Assembly: GCA_037367355.1 (NCBI GenBank)
Contig: CM074698.1
Coordinates: 806,001-870,000 of the forward strand
DNA: 64,000 nucleotides
Direction of reading: 5' to 3'
Origin: Neoscytalidium dimidiatum
Lineage: Eukaryota > Ascomycota > Dothideomycetes > Botryosphaeriales > Botryosphaeriaceae
The notes under the pieces were generated by a model. That model was not told the origin of the DNA. It made no database searches and saw only the letters and a program-made list of their open reading frames with translations. The position numbers and the translations under genes are program-made. Shown here piece after piece: positions 33,365 through 44,185 of this stretch; position 1 is the stretch's first letter; every line of letters begins with the position of its first letter.

Positions 33365-34892
33365 TCGTGACTTGCATTTCTGCTTTTGATGATTGTCCTT
33401 TTTTTTTTTTTTCAAATCCTCTGCTCCGGGGCACAAATCCCTCTCAAGATAAACCTGACGTAACGACCTTACGAAGGAGTCATTGGAAGGAAGGGCGGGA
33501 CAGGATGGGACGGGACGGGACGGAGTTCCAGCGCAATAATCCAGTTCAACAGATCCAAGATTACCTAAAGAAGAAAAACATTTTAACACAATCGCGTTGA
33601 GAAGAGAATTTTCCCCGTTCGCGCTGTACGGGTATTGCTTTTGCACCCATTCCGATCTCTCCGAAGAAGAAAGGATGGAAAAAGAAAAGGAAGGCAATTG
33701 GCGATACCATCAATCATGGCGTTCCTCTAGTACTGCTGATCTGTTGATGCACCTTTTGCTTTTTTTTCTTTTCCCTGCTGAGGCGCATTTCACATAGTGT
33801 GTTGTGGCTTGCAGCGCATGCGTTGTCAGCAGCGCCGGCGGCGCCAGGCGGGGGCTCGTAGAGGCCCAAGACATACAGACCCTTTTTTTTTTCTTGAGAC
33901 CGCCCAGACCGCAGCAGAAGAATAACCAGGGTCTATCTTTGCTGAGCATACTTCCTTATTAACGCCACCCGGGACAGGAAGAGAGACATCGAGCCAAGAC
34001 CGAAAGAAGACAGAACGAAAAGCGAACGAAAAAGCAAAGAGATTGAGGCGCTTTGCGCCTCGATAATGATGGATGTTGAGTCTGACCATGGAGACGGTAA
34101 GTGTGAAGGGAAGGTTCCGTAGTAGCCGCACAAATTCTCCAGAATTAGCAATCGGCGTCGATGCGCTGACAACATTGCTCACTATTTCGCCTGTATCATC
34201 AACGTGGGCTCGGTGACGGAGATTTCACTCGGATGCGCTAGGATGCGCTAGGATGCGCTAGGATGCGCTAGTATGGGGTGGTGTGTTGTTCGGCGGGCGA
34301 GACAAAGCCGTTGGCCCTTCCGAACGTCCGTTTCCTCCACCTTTTTCTTCTACATCCGTTCAGGAAGCTGAACATCCGATGGCCCCCGATGACGGAGATT
34401 GAGAGCGTTAGGATGTGCATGACGGAAATGCGTTCCGGAGTGGGTCATTGAGAAGGATGCTGGTTGTGGAAATTAGGTTGAGTGATTGAAAACGAAGGGA
34501 CAAAGCGCAATACATCATCCCGGAGATACCGGCCATGATCACTAAGCTGTTGGCTGTGGCGATGGTTGTCTGCGTAAGCCTCTCTACCCGACACATATCG
34601 TCGAAGAAAAAGAAAGCGCTCATCGGAGATCCTGAAAGAGAAGGGTGTGATAAGTGAGGAAAGGGAGGGAGGTCCGAGACCCGGTCTTGAGCGGACGAGG
34701 CTTGCGGAGGAGGCGGTTCCCGTCCGGAAGCCCTCATGTATTATGCAACTCGATTGGCGATTGAACCAAAGCGCTACTGCGAGACGCATGGATCGAAACC
34801 GAAACGGGCTCTGCTTCCAGCCTAACTCTTGTGCTACGGCAGGTGATTGCGAAAAAGGAAAATATGCTACACATGCCCAATTCCAGCCGATA
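33365..34892. other. Convergent intergenic region
   Basis: About 1.5 kb holding the 3' ends of the DUF3984-like gene and GPI10. It contains poly-T/poly-A tracts and a 10-bp tandem repeat. No gene or acceptable tRNA fold found. Confidence 0.6.
34231..34270. repeat. Tandem 10-bp repeat, four exact copies
   Basis: GGATGCGCTA repeated four times without mismatch, in the convergent intergenic region. A related block with GACGGAGATT and TAGGATG recurs near 34391-34420. Confidence 0.95.
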
Positions 34893-37096
34893 CTACTCCC
34901 CAAGTCTCTCCATGGCCCACTGTCCAGAGCTCATTCGCTTGTTTCCAGGCGCGCCAGCCTGTGAATTACGACTGTGAGAGTCGCTGGTGTCGCCATCATC
35001 TAGGCACCAGACGACTACGTCTCCATGGCGACGCCAATCATCATGGAAATGGCTGTTGAACCCACGCCAGCATTCCCTGTACCTTGTTCCCTGCAAAAAT
35101 TCACTGAGCAGCCCTTCTAATTGTTGGAAAAAAACGAGGTACTTGGGCCACGGTCTCTTGGACCCTGCGCCGCTCTTCTCACGCCAAAACTTGGCGTTGC
35201 TGACCTGTTCCTTGCTTCGGATGGTGCCGACGCTCTCCATATTCTGCTCAAGCCACGCAACAGGGCCGGGCTCAAGGTAGAACTCGTCTGCCTCATCCAA
35301 GTAGCTGGCGCGTCGGTCCAACGCCACGTCGATTGGTGGCTCGCAAGTCAGAGCCCACGCCTTGATCTGGGGATAAACGAGATGTGAGCGCCAGGGCGTG
35401 CTGTGGCATGGCATGAGAAACCCAACTGTCGTCTCATTGGACCTTAGCAATTTGGCGTCTGCATGCTGCAGCGCTCGGCTCTCATGCTCATGCCGAAGCA
35501 TGTGCAGAACATCAATGACGCCCCGCTGGTGTACTTGGGACGTGTAGCCAGCTATGGAAAGGTTGATGGCAAGGAGCAGTGCGAGCACCATCTTCTTGCC
35601 AGACGTAAGGGGTCTGAAGAAGGACGTCACAGTTTGCGCAGCGAGTATATGTAGCATAGGAAGCAGGGGGTATATGAAGCGGACCTCTTTGTGCGAAACG
35701 AGGCTCAAAACTCCTATCATAGTCAAGCATGTGAATGCAAGATACGACAGGACGGGGCTTGAAGAGGCATCTCCCCGGAGGGCTTTCCAGATGCCATGAG
35801 CAGCAAATGGGAGGGCTGTGGTAAGCAGCAGTGGAAGACCCTCGGTCAGATAGTAGTCAGCCCTGTTCGTGCCATAGAACACGGCAAGCGACTTGGCAAT
35901 ATTGAAGTGAACGAAGCGAAAGGGTGGGAAGGTCCATATGCCATAGTAAACTCGGTCGGCGAGTATAGACAGCGCAAGAACGCCACAGCTGGCGGAAAAT
36001 GTCCAGGTGCGTCAGCGGTGATGAAGTGCAATCTTGAGGTCGCATCCACGGTAGGCCGACGGGCTGGGAGGGGTCTTGTGGCACACTCACCCGCAGAGCA
36101 CGGCCCATTTGACTAATGCAAGGCGTTCACGCGTCGAAGCTTGCCACAACGTGGGCGCAGATATGCATATCCAAATGAGACCGTTTGTGGGCCGCAAAAC
36201 ACAAGCAAGCGCTGCAGCAAGCAGTGAAAGTCTCAGACTACAGCACCGACAGACGTCAGACCCTCATCTATGCTGGCTCAAAAGGGAAAGGAGGCCAGCG
36301 GCTTACTGAGAACCCTCTCCTAAAGTGACGGAGATGGAACGCTGTGCAACGTCTTTCTGCAGGCTACCCCGGGTGGCTGTCGAGCTTGAACCAGACGTCA
36401 GCGTCCACTCCCATGGCCACCAGACCAGCGCCATGGCCGTCAGCGTCGTCTCCAGACAGTTCGACAGCGTGCGCGTGGAACAGAACCACTGCCAGGGACT
36501 GCATGTCGTTAATGCGAGCTGGGAGAAGGATCAGCCGAAGTGATTGATCGCCTGTGGGCTGTGTCACCATACGCTTGCCCATGCGGCGCTGCTCCGGGCG
36601 CCGAAGGCTCGCTCGGCCAGGCGCCAGGTGAAGTAATCGGTCGACGCGGCGAGGGCGGCTTGCGTGATTTTAGGTGCAGCGATGAGCAGCTCAGCCCTTA
36701 GCGCCAGAGGCACACTGCAAATACCCGAGATGGCAGACACCCCGGCGAACAGGCCGGCGAAGAGTGCTGGATGCAGCGAGGACCGCAACTGATTCTTCCA
36801 TTCCTGCGAGACACATTCATCAGCACCACAACGGCGGAAGGGCTCGGGCGGCGGCAGACCCATGTGATCCAGGCGGCGCCCTGGTCGCCAAAGGCCATCT
36901 GCCATGCCGGCTCGAGCGACTGGAAGAACTCGTCGGGCTGGAAAAAAGTGCGCGTTGTCAGCGCGTTGAGGATGCGCAGGGCCAGCAGCAGCAGGAAGAC
37001 ATGCTCCTGCGGGCAGGAGGCACTTCCGGGAGCAGCCGCACCCCGTCGTTCGTCCGCTGGGGCCGATCCGCGCTGGGCGTCGGCGCGGCGATACAT
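34893..37096 (-). CDS. GPI10: GPI mannosyltransferase 3 (GPI10/PIG-B)
   Basis: ER multi-spanning GT22 mannosyltransferase adding the third mannose to the GPI precursor. Exons on the minus strand: 37096-36860, 36803-36573, 36518-36307, 36237-36091, 35988-34893, total 640 aa (yeast Gpi10 616). Introns: 36804-36859, 36519-36572, 36238-36306, 35989-36090. Family landmarks appear in order across the junctions: the first-loop motif [15 protein letters not shown] with acidic residues, [45 protein letters not shown], the luminal motif [47 protein letters not shown] and a C-terminal [19 protein letters not shown]. Several hydrophobic membrane segments are visible. The first donor is GTCTGC, unusual but required by the conserved ITW|EWKNQ join. 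Start at 37096 chosen as nearest to the first membrane segment; an in-frame ATG at 37213 is possible. Confidence 0.95.
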
Positions 37097-38026
37097 GAGG
37101 CGAAGGGTGTGAGTTGTGCTGATTGATTCCAGTAGGGAGAGGCGAGGAGCGTTTGGAGGACGTACCCCGTCAGAGCTCTGGCCGCGCCTAGCTGGGGTGG
37201 CACGGCCGCACACGGGTGCACACAGACCCGTACCTGGTGTCGCTCAAGGGGCGAGAAGGGAACGCCTGCACAAAGCTGCCTTCACAATCGCGATCCGCCG
37301 CGTTCATCGCTTCCCCCGCGCCACTGTGCTATCGTGTATTGCTCTGTTGAGTCTAGCCACGGCGATGCACGCAGTCTCGCCGGGTGTTCGACTGGGGGCT
37401 GCGCCGGAAAGTGATAGCTCGCACACCCAGCCTACGCAGCTCATGCGCGTCGCGTTACCACCGTCTGTCCACACCTACAAACCCCGCTAACGAGAGAATC
37501 CTGACAGCCTCCGCAGTGTGCGTGGAGACGAGTTTGGGGATGGCGATCCTGGTGGGCCCTCCACCACATATGCTCCGTTGACACGGCCAAGCGCGGCGGC
37601 AGCCAATGGCGCGCCACGATCCGCCTGTACCCACCCGCCCATCACGCCGCGTCTCGTGTGACGCTGGGCGCTGCTGAGCGGGAGCGAAAAGCAACGAGAA
37701 AATCTGGGGAAGTCGGCTCCGATCCTGCAAAGGGCGCAGAGCGGCCGGGATCACGGCGGCGACGGCGGCGGCGGTGGCGGCGGTGGCGGCGAGCAGAGGG
37801 CAGCGTGGCAGCGCGATGGTGGCAGCAGGCAGCGCGCTGTCGGCGGTTGCGCGAAAAAATAGCAGCAGGACGAGCAGCAGCAGGCCGGCCAGGGGTGCGG
37901 AGTGTCTGCGAGCTTCAGCAATGACGGCGTGGAGCGAGGGACGCCGGCGGCGCAGGCGCAGGATGTCGGCGCTGTGGCCAGTGGCCAGGCCCGCGGCCGC
38001 ACAAAAAGTCGCTGCTTGGCGGACCT

Positions 38027-38074
38027 GCAGACGCAGACGCAGACGCAGGCGCAGGCGCAGGCGTAGGCGTAGGC
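38027..38074. repeat. Hexamer array (GCAGAC/GCAGGC/GTAGGC)
   Basis: Eight consecutive 6-bp units drifting from GCAGAC through GCAGGC to GTAGGC, between two divergent genes. A related GCCGCT hexamer run lies at about 38327-38353. Confidence 0.9.
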
Positions 38075-38548
38075 TCTGCGCTCGCACCCTTCTGCAGAGA
38101 GGCATTTCTCTCTCAGGCGTCCCCCCGAGCTGCTGGGAGCTGAGCACCGGGCAGCAAGCCCGACAAGCGGGCACGCTGGCTGTTGAGCGACTAGGGACGG
38201 GCGGCAGCAAATGACGAGGGCGCGGGCGTGCTGGCGCTGCAAGCCGCCGGTGCCCGTTGCGGCTAGGAGGCGGCTGCCGTATTTGCGTGCTGAGTGCATG
38301 GATGGAGGGCAGAGATCAGAGAGAGGCTGCCGCTGCCGCTGCCGCTGCCGCTTGCCTCTCCCCGTGGATCACCGCCAGCAGCAAGATGATGGCCACCACC
38401 AGCCCGCCGCTGGGATCCCAACAGGCCCCGGGCCCGGCGGCTCTCGCAGCGCGGCGTGATTGGCGCCCAAGCTGCTCAGCAGTTCGCGGGCGTCAGAGCA
38501 GAACAGGCCAGAGCAGCCAGAGCAGCTAGCCAGCTAGCCAGCCAGCCC

Positions 38549-38573
38549 TGGGCCTTGGGCCTTGGGCCTTGGG
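38549..38573. repeat. Heptamer array (GGGCCTT)n
   Basis: Three GGGCCTT units plus a partial one, next to a GCTAGCCA-type short repeat at about 38524-38546. Confidence 0.85.
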
Positions 38574-39124
38574 TTATGCCCGCTGCAGCAGCGCCCAGCG
38601 GACCTGCTTCTCGACTGGAGCTTGCCGAAAGCACACCGATCCGCAGTGCTCGCTCGGTAAATCAAGCTGCTGCTCTTCCACCCTCTTCGACGGCCCGCGT
38701 TGACGTCGCTGCACGCCCCGGTGCATTGGGCCCTGCTCGACCCTCGAGGCAAAAAATTAACGGCCGGCTCTTCTGGCTCCTGGGCACGACAATTCGCCCG
38801 CCCGCTAGAGACACCACACCACCTCGTCCCCTCCACTAGCTCCGTCGGCCACACCCTCCTCAGCCACTGCCTCACCACTACCTCCACTCCCGCCTCTCGC
38901 CTCAGCATTCATAATACCATCCCCATCCGCCCCCTCCACCTGCCGCTGCGCGACGGCGGTGCTCTCCCGGTCGCTGAGGTGCACGATGATACGCCCGCCT
39001 CCAGCGACGCCCCCCGCCCGCGACTGAATTCGCCGCCGCGACGGCTCAGATGAAGGCTTCTTCCTGCCAGGCACCCGCGCGATTACCCAGCGAGCGGCCC
39101 TGAACGCCTTGCGAGGCACGCATC

Positions 39125-42100
39125 ATGGCGACGCCGGACGCAGCGCCCGACGCTGCCGCCACCAGCACCGATAACACTCACGCTGCCGCCGAGCACCCTG
39201 CCCCTACCTCATCAAGCCCTCCTCCCGACGCTTGCGAGCCCGCAGACGCTCTTGCGGTCGACGGTCAAGGTCGTGCTCAGGAATTGGAGCATGCACCTCC
39301 CTCTGAGGGGTCCCCTGCGGCCCCTCCAGAGCAGGCCTTGCCGTCGACGCACTACTCCTCCGACCTGCCATACCACTCGCCAAGACCCGTGAGATACCAC
39401 ACTGCATATCTCTCTACGTCGAATCCTGCCTCGGTGGAGCCGACCCCCTCCCCGGGCAATGAATCAACAACATCCCCTACCGCTGCGGCCGATCGTGAGT
39501 CAGGCGGGGCTCAGGATCCGCACCGAGCTTCGACAGCAACTCCAGAACGGCCGAGTCTGCGGCGGGACCAGCTCTCGACAGCTTCCACAATGAGCAATGC
39601 TACAGTCAGGGCTTCGTCTGCTGCTGACGTCCAAATGCCTACAGCCAACCCGCCAGCCCCGCACCGCCAGTATCCCAAATACCCTAATCAGGCATACTCT
39701 GCGCTGCAGAATCAGATGGAATATCCTAGGTTCCCAAATCCTCCGCTCCAAGCTCATCAAAATCCCCCTCCTGGTCCCCACTTGTTGCGAACTCGGAGCT
39801 CTCACCCTTCACAGTACTCTTCTTTCTCCGCCTCCCATGTCCCATCTCTGCATCCTGCGCAACATTTCGCTCACGAGACTGCCGCTCACGAAGGCGGTTC
39901 TCGGACGGCTGGAAACTCTCCAGCTGGCAGTCCAGGGCTTTTCGATTTCAATCATCCTCCGATCCGGCCTGTCCTCGCATCTGCCGAAGAAAGTGGCTAC
40001 TATTCTAGTCCGTACTTGCACTTCACTCATCGCCAAGTCCCCAAGGAAACACATGTCGCCGACGTCGATGTTGATCCCATTTCCGGTCGAAAGATCATCA
40101 ATCAATACGAGATAATCGATGAGCTTGGTCGTGGAGTGCACGGGAAGGTCAAGTTGGGACGCAGCTTAGAGACCGGTCAATATGTCGCTATAAAGATCGT
40201 TGAGCGTTACTCCAAGAGGCGTCGATTGGGCAAGAACACGAGCCATGAAGACAAAATCAGGAGGGAAATCGCCATCCTCAAGAAGGCCCGTCACCCAAAT
40301 ATTGTCGGATTGTTGGAGGTCATCGACGACCCATCCCGGAAAAAAGTCTATATCGTTCTTGAACACGTTGAAATGGGTGAAGTCCGTTGGCGGACCGAGG
40401 GAGCGAAGGAGATTGTCCTGATTGAGCACAGGCGTTACGAGCGCGAGGTGAGAGGTATTTTCGATAACGAGTCCGCCGCGCTAGAAGATCAGAGGATCTT
40501 GCTAGAGGCGCAGAGAAAACGTGAACGAGAGGAACGTAGACGGCTGAGGCGGCTTCATCGGGCACAGAATGATGACAACGGCGCCCAAACATGGAGCTTC
40601 GAGTACGGCGGAGACACTGAGGATGAAGATACAAGCAGTGATCACTTATCTCGAACTTCGACCGCGACTACCGAGGACCCTTACGGCACCGGGTCAAAGC
40701 ATCGCAGCCGACCTGCGACACCGACAGAGTTTGACGCGGATCAGACGCCTCATGCCCCTTTGAATGAGACGGCTGCGGCGGAATTGGCGGCTTCAAAACA
40801 GTCAAGCACTTCGCTTCCCGCTCTTGGCAAGGAACCCATCCAGGAAGAACCCCGAGCCGCGTCCGTCACCGGACTCGAAGGGACAATGTGGGGTCCGTAC
40901 GAGGAAGTTCCGGCACGAGGCAGGAATCCAAGCATATGTGGAAGCTCATCTTCCAATAAACCGGAACTGCCCGAAGACTTGCCAGTGCCCGAGCATTTCC
41001 GCTACGTTCCATTGATGACTCTCCCCGATGCCCGCAAGGCCTTCCGCGACACTGTTTCCGGTCTGGAATACCTCCATTACCAGGGTGTCATTCATCGAGA
41101 CATCAAACCGGCCAATTTGCTTCAAGCAAGGGACGGTCACATCAAGATCTCCGATTTTGGTGTTTCCTATCTCGGCCGTCGCACCGCGACTGCATCTGCA
41201 TCGGCGTACGGCAACGGTCCTGCTGGTGACGATCAATCCGAGTCAGATGCGCAAGATGTCGACGAAGCAATTGAGCTGGCGAAGACTGTTGGGACACCTG
41301 CGTTTTATGCACCTGAACTGTGCCAAACAGATTCAGACCAAGACGCTCTGCCCGTCACAGGGCAAATTGATGTTTGGGCTCTTGGAGTTACGCTCTACTG
41401 CCTAGTCTTTGGCCGTGTTCCTTTCCACGACTTGAACACTTTCGTCGTCATGCGTATGATTGCTGAGGAGGAAGTATACATACCGCGTTTTCGCCTCAGA
41501 GCAGTCGATGACCGGACAACTTCAAGACCGAATTCACACAATCGGCTCTGGGGTGGCATGGCCAGAGATAGGCGGGCACACCACGAGCTCATTTACGAAG
41601 AAGTTGATGACGAGCTTCATGATCTCTTGAGACGCCTTCTCATTAAGGATCCTCGGCGACGCATCAAGCTACCCGAGGTCAGGCACCATCCTTGGGTGCT
41701 TCGTGACCTTGAGCATCCTTTGCTGTGGCTCGAACAATCAGATCCTTCTCGTGTCCCCGATTACAAGAAGATCGAAGTGTCGAGGGAGGATGTGGATGAC
41801 GCTGTCGTTCAGTTGAATCTACTGGAACGCGTCAAGTCTGGGATGCGTAAACTCGGGGGAGCACTAGGAATTGGTTCCAAGCCTACTACTAGTACCGCTT
41901 CATCTGGAAGGCGTGGTAAGACCAAGAATGGGGAAGGAGGAATATCCGCGGCATCATCGAGCAGTACAATCAGTCAGGATGCACGAAGGCCGAGCTTGAG
42001 GGTTGACGACATCAGCGCCGCGCTGCGAGCTTCCAGAGAAGGTGACCACCCGTTATCGCATAGCGTCACCGCCAGCCCAGAGTTAAGAGAACGCCCCCAG

Positions 42101-43507
42101 TTTTTCATAGGTCCAAACTCAAGGCCAGGTACTCCCGACTTACTCAACGTGGACGACGTGGATGAATCTCCGTGTGGAAAGATCCGTGACAAACATCACA
42201 GGTTGAGCTTCGCTTCTCGCGCCGAGTCCACCATGTCAACTGCCGGTTCGATCAGGACCATCCGCCAATCCGACTTTGACTTCATCTCCAAACGTCGCGG
42301 TGCATCCCCAACCATGCCTCAAGGGGTTCCTAGCACTCCGCTTACTTTGGATACTCCTGGTGCATCAAACCTGAGTGGTATTTTTGGTGGTGGCCGTCGG
42401 ATACTGCGCAACATGAGAAGTAAGGAGCGAGGCACTGACAGCGTAAAGTCACATAGTCGAAATCCCTCAATTGACCGCCTCGTCGCTGGAGATGAAAATG
42501 CTCACGGAGAACCCAGTATTGCCCTGAGCGAGGCTGTTGCGGCTGGACACGTCGACCCACCGGCCCAGCTCAAAGAGGGTTCTACGGCAAGCAGCTCTGT
42601 TACTAGTCCCGGATCACCAGTCGCCCATTCTTTGACCGAATCTGATATGCACCATAGCCGAGACGGAACACCTTCGCGCCAATCTTCAATTTCTTCTGCA
42701 TCATCTCACCGTCCTGCGAAGCGTGGAGAAGAGGATATTCTCTACAGCTCGCCCGTTTTCCACGATTATTTGAACGATATCCATTTCCAGCGTGCTCGAG
42801 ACGAAAATCGCCGTAGGCATATGCTGGAAGAACGTCAAGCCTCCAGTCGTCCAACATCATCAGCAGGACTCCGTCCATCGAGTGCACTTGGTCGCGCGCC
42901 ATGCCCACCCAGCCCCGATGATGAAGCTTATTTTGAGCTCCGAAGGAAGACGGAAGAGACGAATTTCACGCACAATGATGTGACGCCAAAAGGCTTTCCG
43001 CAAGTTCTTACGTCGAGCTCGTCAGAAGATCAGTTTCATTCAGGAATGTCCCAGTCGACGTCTAATCCTTCTATCCCTTCGGTTGTCTCCGCAAATTCGT
43101 CTGTCATGCAGGATGACCTCGTACCACCCGAACAGAAAGCTCGATCGGTCGTGCTGATCACCCAAGAACCTAATACAACCCCAGAGGGCCACGAGCACGA
43201 CCACGAGGGATATGACGGCGACCACGCTATCGAGAGCGATGAGGAAGAGGAAGATGATTCGGACGATTCCTCGGATGACGACTTTGTGGAGATGAATGTC
43301 CGGAAGAAGCCACCTCCAAAACGAGCCTCTAGAAGCGAGAGTATCTCTTACGCGGAACTCTCACGCGGAAAGGTCCTGGCTGGTCTCGGTGCTTCTATCC
43401 GAAAATCCTCGCGGAGTGGCAGCAACGGCACGGTCAAGAAGGTTCGCAGCCACAGCGATTCCGAAGGCGAAGCTCTTCGGCATGAAGCAGGAGAGCTGTC
43501 ATCCTGA
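39125..43507 (+). CDS. ssp1: CaMKK/LKB1-type upstream Ser/Thr kinase (Ssp1/Sak1-like)
   Basis: Single 1460-codon exon. The kinase domain spans about residues 326-860: glycine loop LGRGVHGKVKLG (near 333), VAIKIVERY with the ATP-binding Lys (about 356), HRDIKPANLL (His about 657), DFGVSYLG, GTPAFYAPELC (about 723) and DVWALGVTLYCLVFGRVPF. An insert of about 200 residues, rich in Arg/Glu then Ser/Thr, separates the hinge-region EHVEMGEVRW (about 418) from the helix leading into HRD. Order and motifs match fungal Ssp1/Sak1/Tos3-type kinases that phosphorylate the activation loop of AMPK/Snf1. The N-terminal 320 residues are Pro/Ser-rich. The C-terminal 600 are disordered and Ser-rich, with an acidic run (ESDEEEEDDSDDSSDDDF, about 1375-1395) next to a basic patch (NVRKKPPPKRASR). 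Start context gcatcATGGCG is good. Which Snf1-activating kinase it corresponds to cannot be told from the sequence alone. Confidence 0.93.
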   Translation: MATPDAAPDAAATSTDNTHAAAEHPAPTSSSPPPDACEPADALAVDGQGRAQELEHAPPSEGSPAAPPEQALPSTHYSSDLPYHSPRPVRYHTAYLSTSNPASVEPTPSPGNESTTSPTAAADRESGGAQDPHRASTATPERPSLRRDQLSTASTMSNATVRASSAADVQMPTANPPAPHRQYPKYPNQAYSALQNQMEYPRFPNPPLQAHQNPPPGPHLLRTRSSHPSQYSSFSASHVPSLHPAQHFAHETAAHEGGSRTAGNSPAGSPGLFDFNHPPIRPVLASAEESGYYSSPYLHFTHRQVPKETHVADVDVDPISGRKIINQYEIIDELGRGVHGKVKLGRSLETGQYVAIKIVERYSKRRRLGKNTSHEDKIRREIAILKKARHPNIVGLLEVIDDPSRKKVYIVLEHVEMGEVRWRTEGAKEIVLIEHRRYEREVRGIFDNESAALEDQRILLEAQRKREREERRRLRRLHRAQNDDNGAQTWSFEYGGDTEDEDTSSDHLSRTSTATTEDPYGTGSKHRSRPATPTEFDADQTPHAPLNETAAAELAASKQSSTSLPALGKEPIQEEPRAASVTGLEGTMWGPYEEVPARGRNPSICGSSSSNKPELPEDLPVPEHFRYVPLMTLPDARKAFRDTVSGLEYLHYQGVIHRDIKPANLLQARDGHIKISDFGVSYLGRRTATASASAYGNGPAGDDQSESDAQDVDEAIELAKTVGTPAFYAPELCQTDSDQDALPVTGQIDVWALGVTLYCLVFGRVPFHDLNTFVVMRMIAEEEVYIPRFRLRAVDDRTTSRPNSHNRLWGGMARDRRAHHELIYEEVDDELHDLLRRLLIKDPRRRIKLPEVRHHPWVLRDLEHPLLWLEQSDPSRVPDYKKIEVSREDVDDAVVQLNLLERVKSGMRKLGGALGIGSKPTTSTASSGRRGKTKNGEGGISAASSSSTISQDARRPSLRVDDISAALRASREGDHPLSHSVTASPELRERPQFFIGPNSRPGTPDLLNVDDVDESPCGKIRDKHHRLSFASRAESTMSTAGSIRTIRQSDFDFISKRRGASPTMPQGVPSTPLTLDTPGASNLSGIFGGGRRILRNMRSKERGTDSVKSHSRNPSIDRLVAGDENAHGEPSIALSEAVAAGHVDPPAQLKEGSTASSSVTSPGSPVAHSLTESDMHHSRDGTPSRQSSISSASSHRPAKRGEEDILYSSPVFHDYLNDIHFQRARDENRRRHMLEERQASSRPTSSAGLRPSSALGRAPCPPSPDDEAYFELRRKTEETNFTHNDVTPKGFPQVLTSSSSEDQFHSGMSQSTSNPSIPSVVSANSSVMQDDLVPPEQKARSVVLITQEPNTTPEGHEHDHEGYDGDHAIESDEEEEDDSDDSSDDDFVEMNVRKKPPPKRASRSESISYAELSRGKVLAGLGASIRKSSRSGSNGTVKKVRSHSDSEGEALRHEAGELSS

Positions 43508-44143
43508 CCACCCCATCCGGCACCTATCTAATAACAACGACAAAGGCCCTTCACGACTTTGTATGAATGCGCAACAGCGCCATTATTCATTTTATTCCTG
43601 TGAAACATGAGCAAGGCAGGGGTTTCCAAAATAAACGGGGAAACCTGCGCCGAAACTTGCCTCTTTTACGACAAACACGACAAACACCGTTCGGCTTGCA
43701 TGGGATTGGCTCTCTCCTATATCGTCTCAAGTTTCAAATTTCAAAGCGAAGGCGCATAAGGAGTGTGGGGAATTTCGGGGGGCTTAAACAACTCGGATGA
43801 TCGGTTGGTTTCAAGTAGGGAATGTTTGTTTGACGGTGGCGGCGTACATATGAATTCATCTTGCAAGTTGGGCAGCTGGTTTCTTGTAAATTTTCTTGCA
43901 CACGTTCGAGAGGTTTGCGGTTTCTGCTTTGGCACTGGGCGCGGCGACAACATCAACAACAACATAGACTCCTCTCCGCTTTCTCATTCGTTCACCTGGC
44001 AAAGGACGCTAAACTTTCCGGCGGGCTCCGAGGGGTGGTGCTGTCTTTGCTGCGCGCTGGAAAAAGGGCGCTTGGTTTCCGTGACGGAATGAGTTGATTG
44101 CTTCTCTTGTATGATAAACGCACAGCTAGACTTTTTGTTGCGA

Positions 44144-44185
<42 letters not shown>

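Larger units (their letters stand above)
37097..39124. other. Divergent promoter region, GPI10 / Ssp1-like kinase
   Basis: About 2 kb, GC-rich, with several short tandem arrays and a C/T-rich leader before the kinase ATG. Frames covering the arrays encode only Arg/Leu-type repeats. No gene supported. Confidence 0.6.

Noticed and set aside
34720..34860. tRNA-like B-box strings (GGTTTCGATCC and GGTTCAATCGCC on the minus strand, with a CATAAT near them)
   Set aside because: No cloverleaf could be drawn: the T-stem does not pair, the D-loop spacing is wrong and there is no acceptor stem.
37455..38210. 251-codon minus frame with a Leu/Arg repeat
   Set aside because: The repeat is a direct translation of the hexamer array; no other support.
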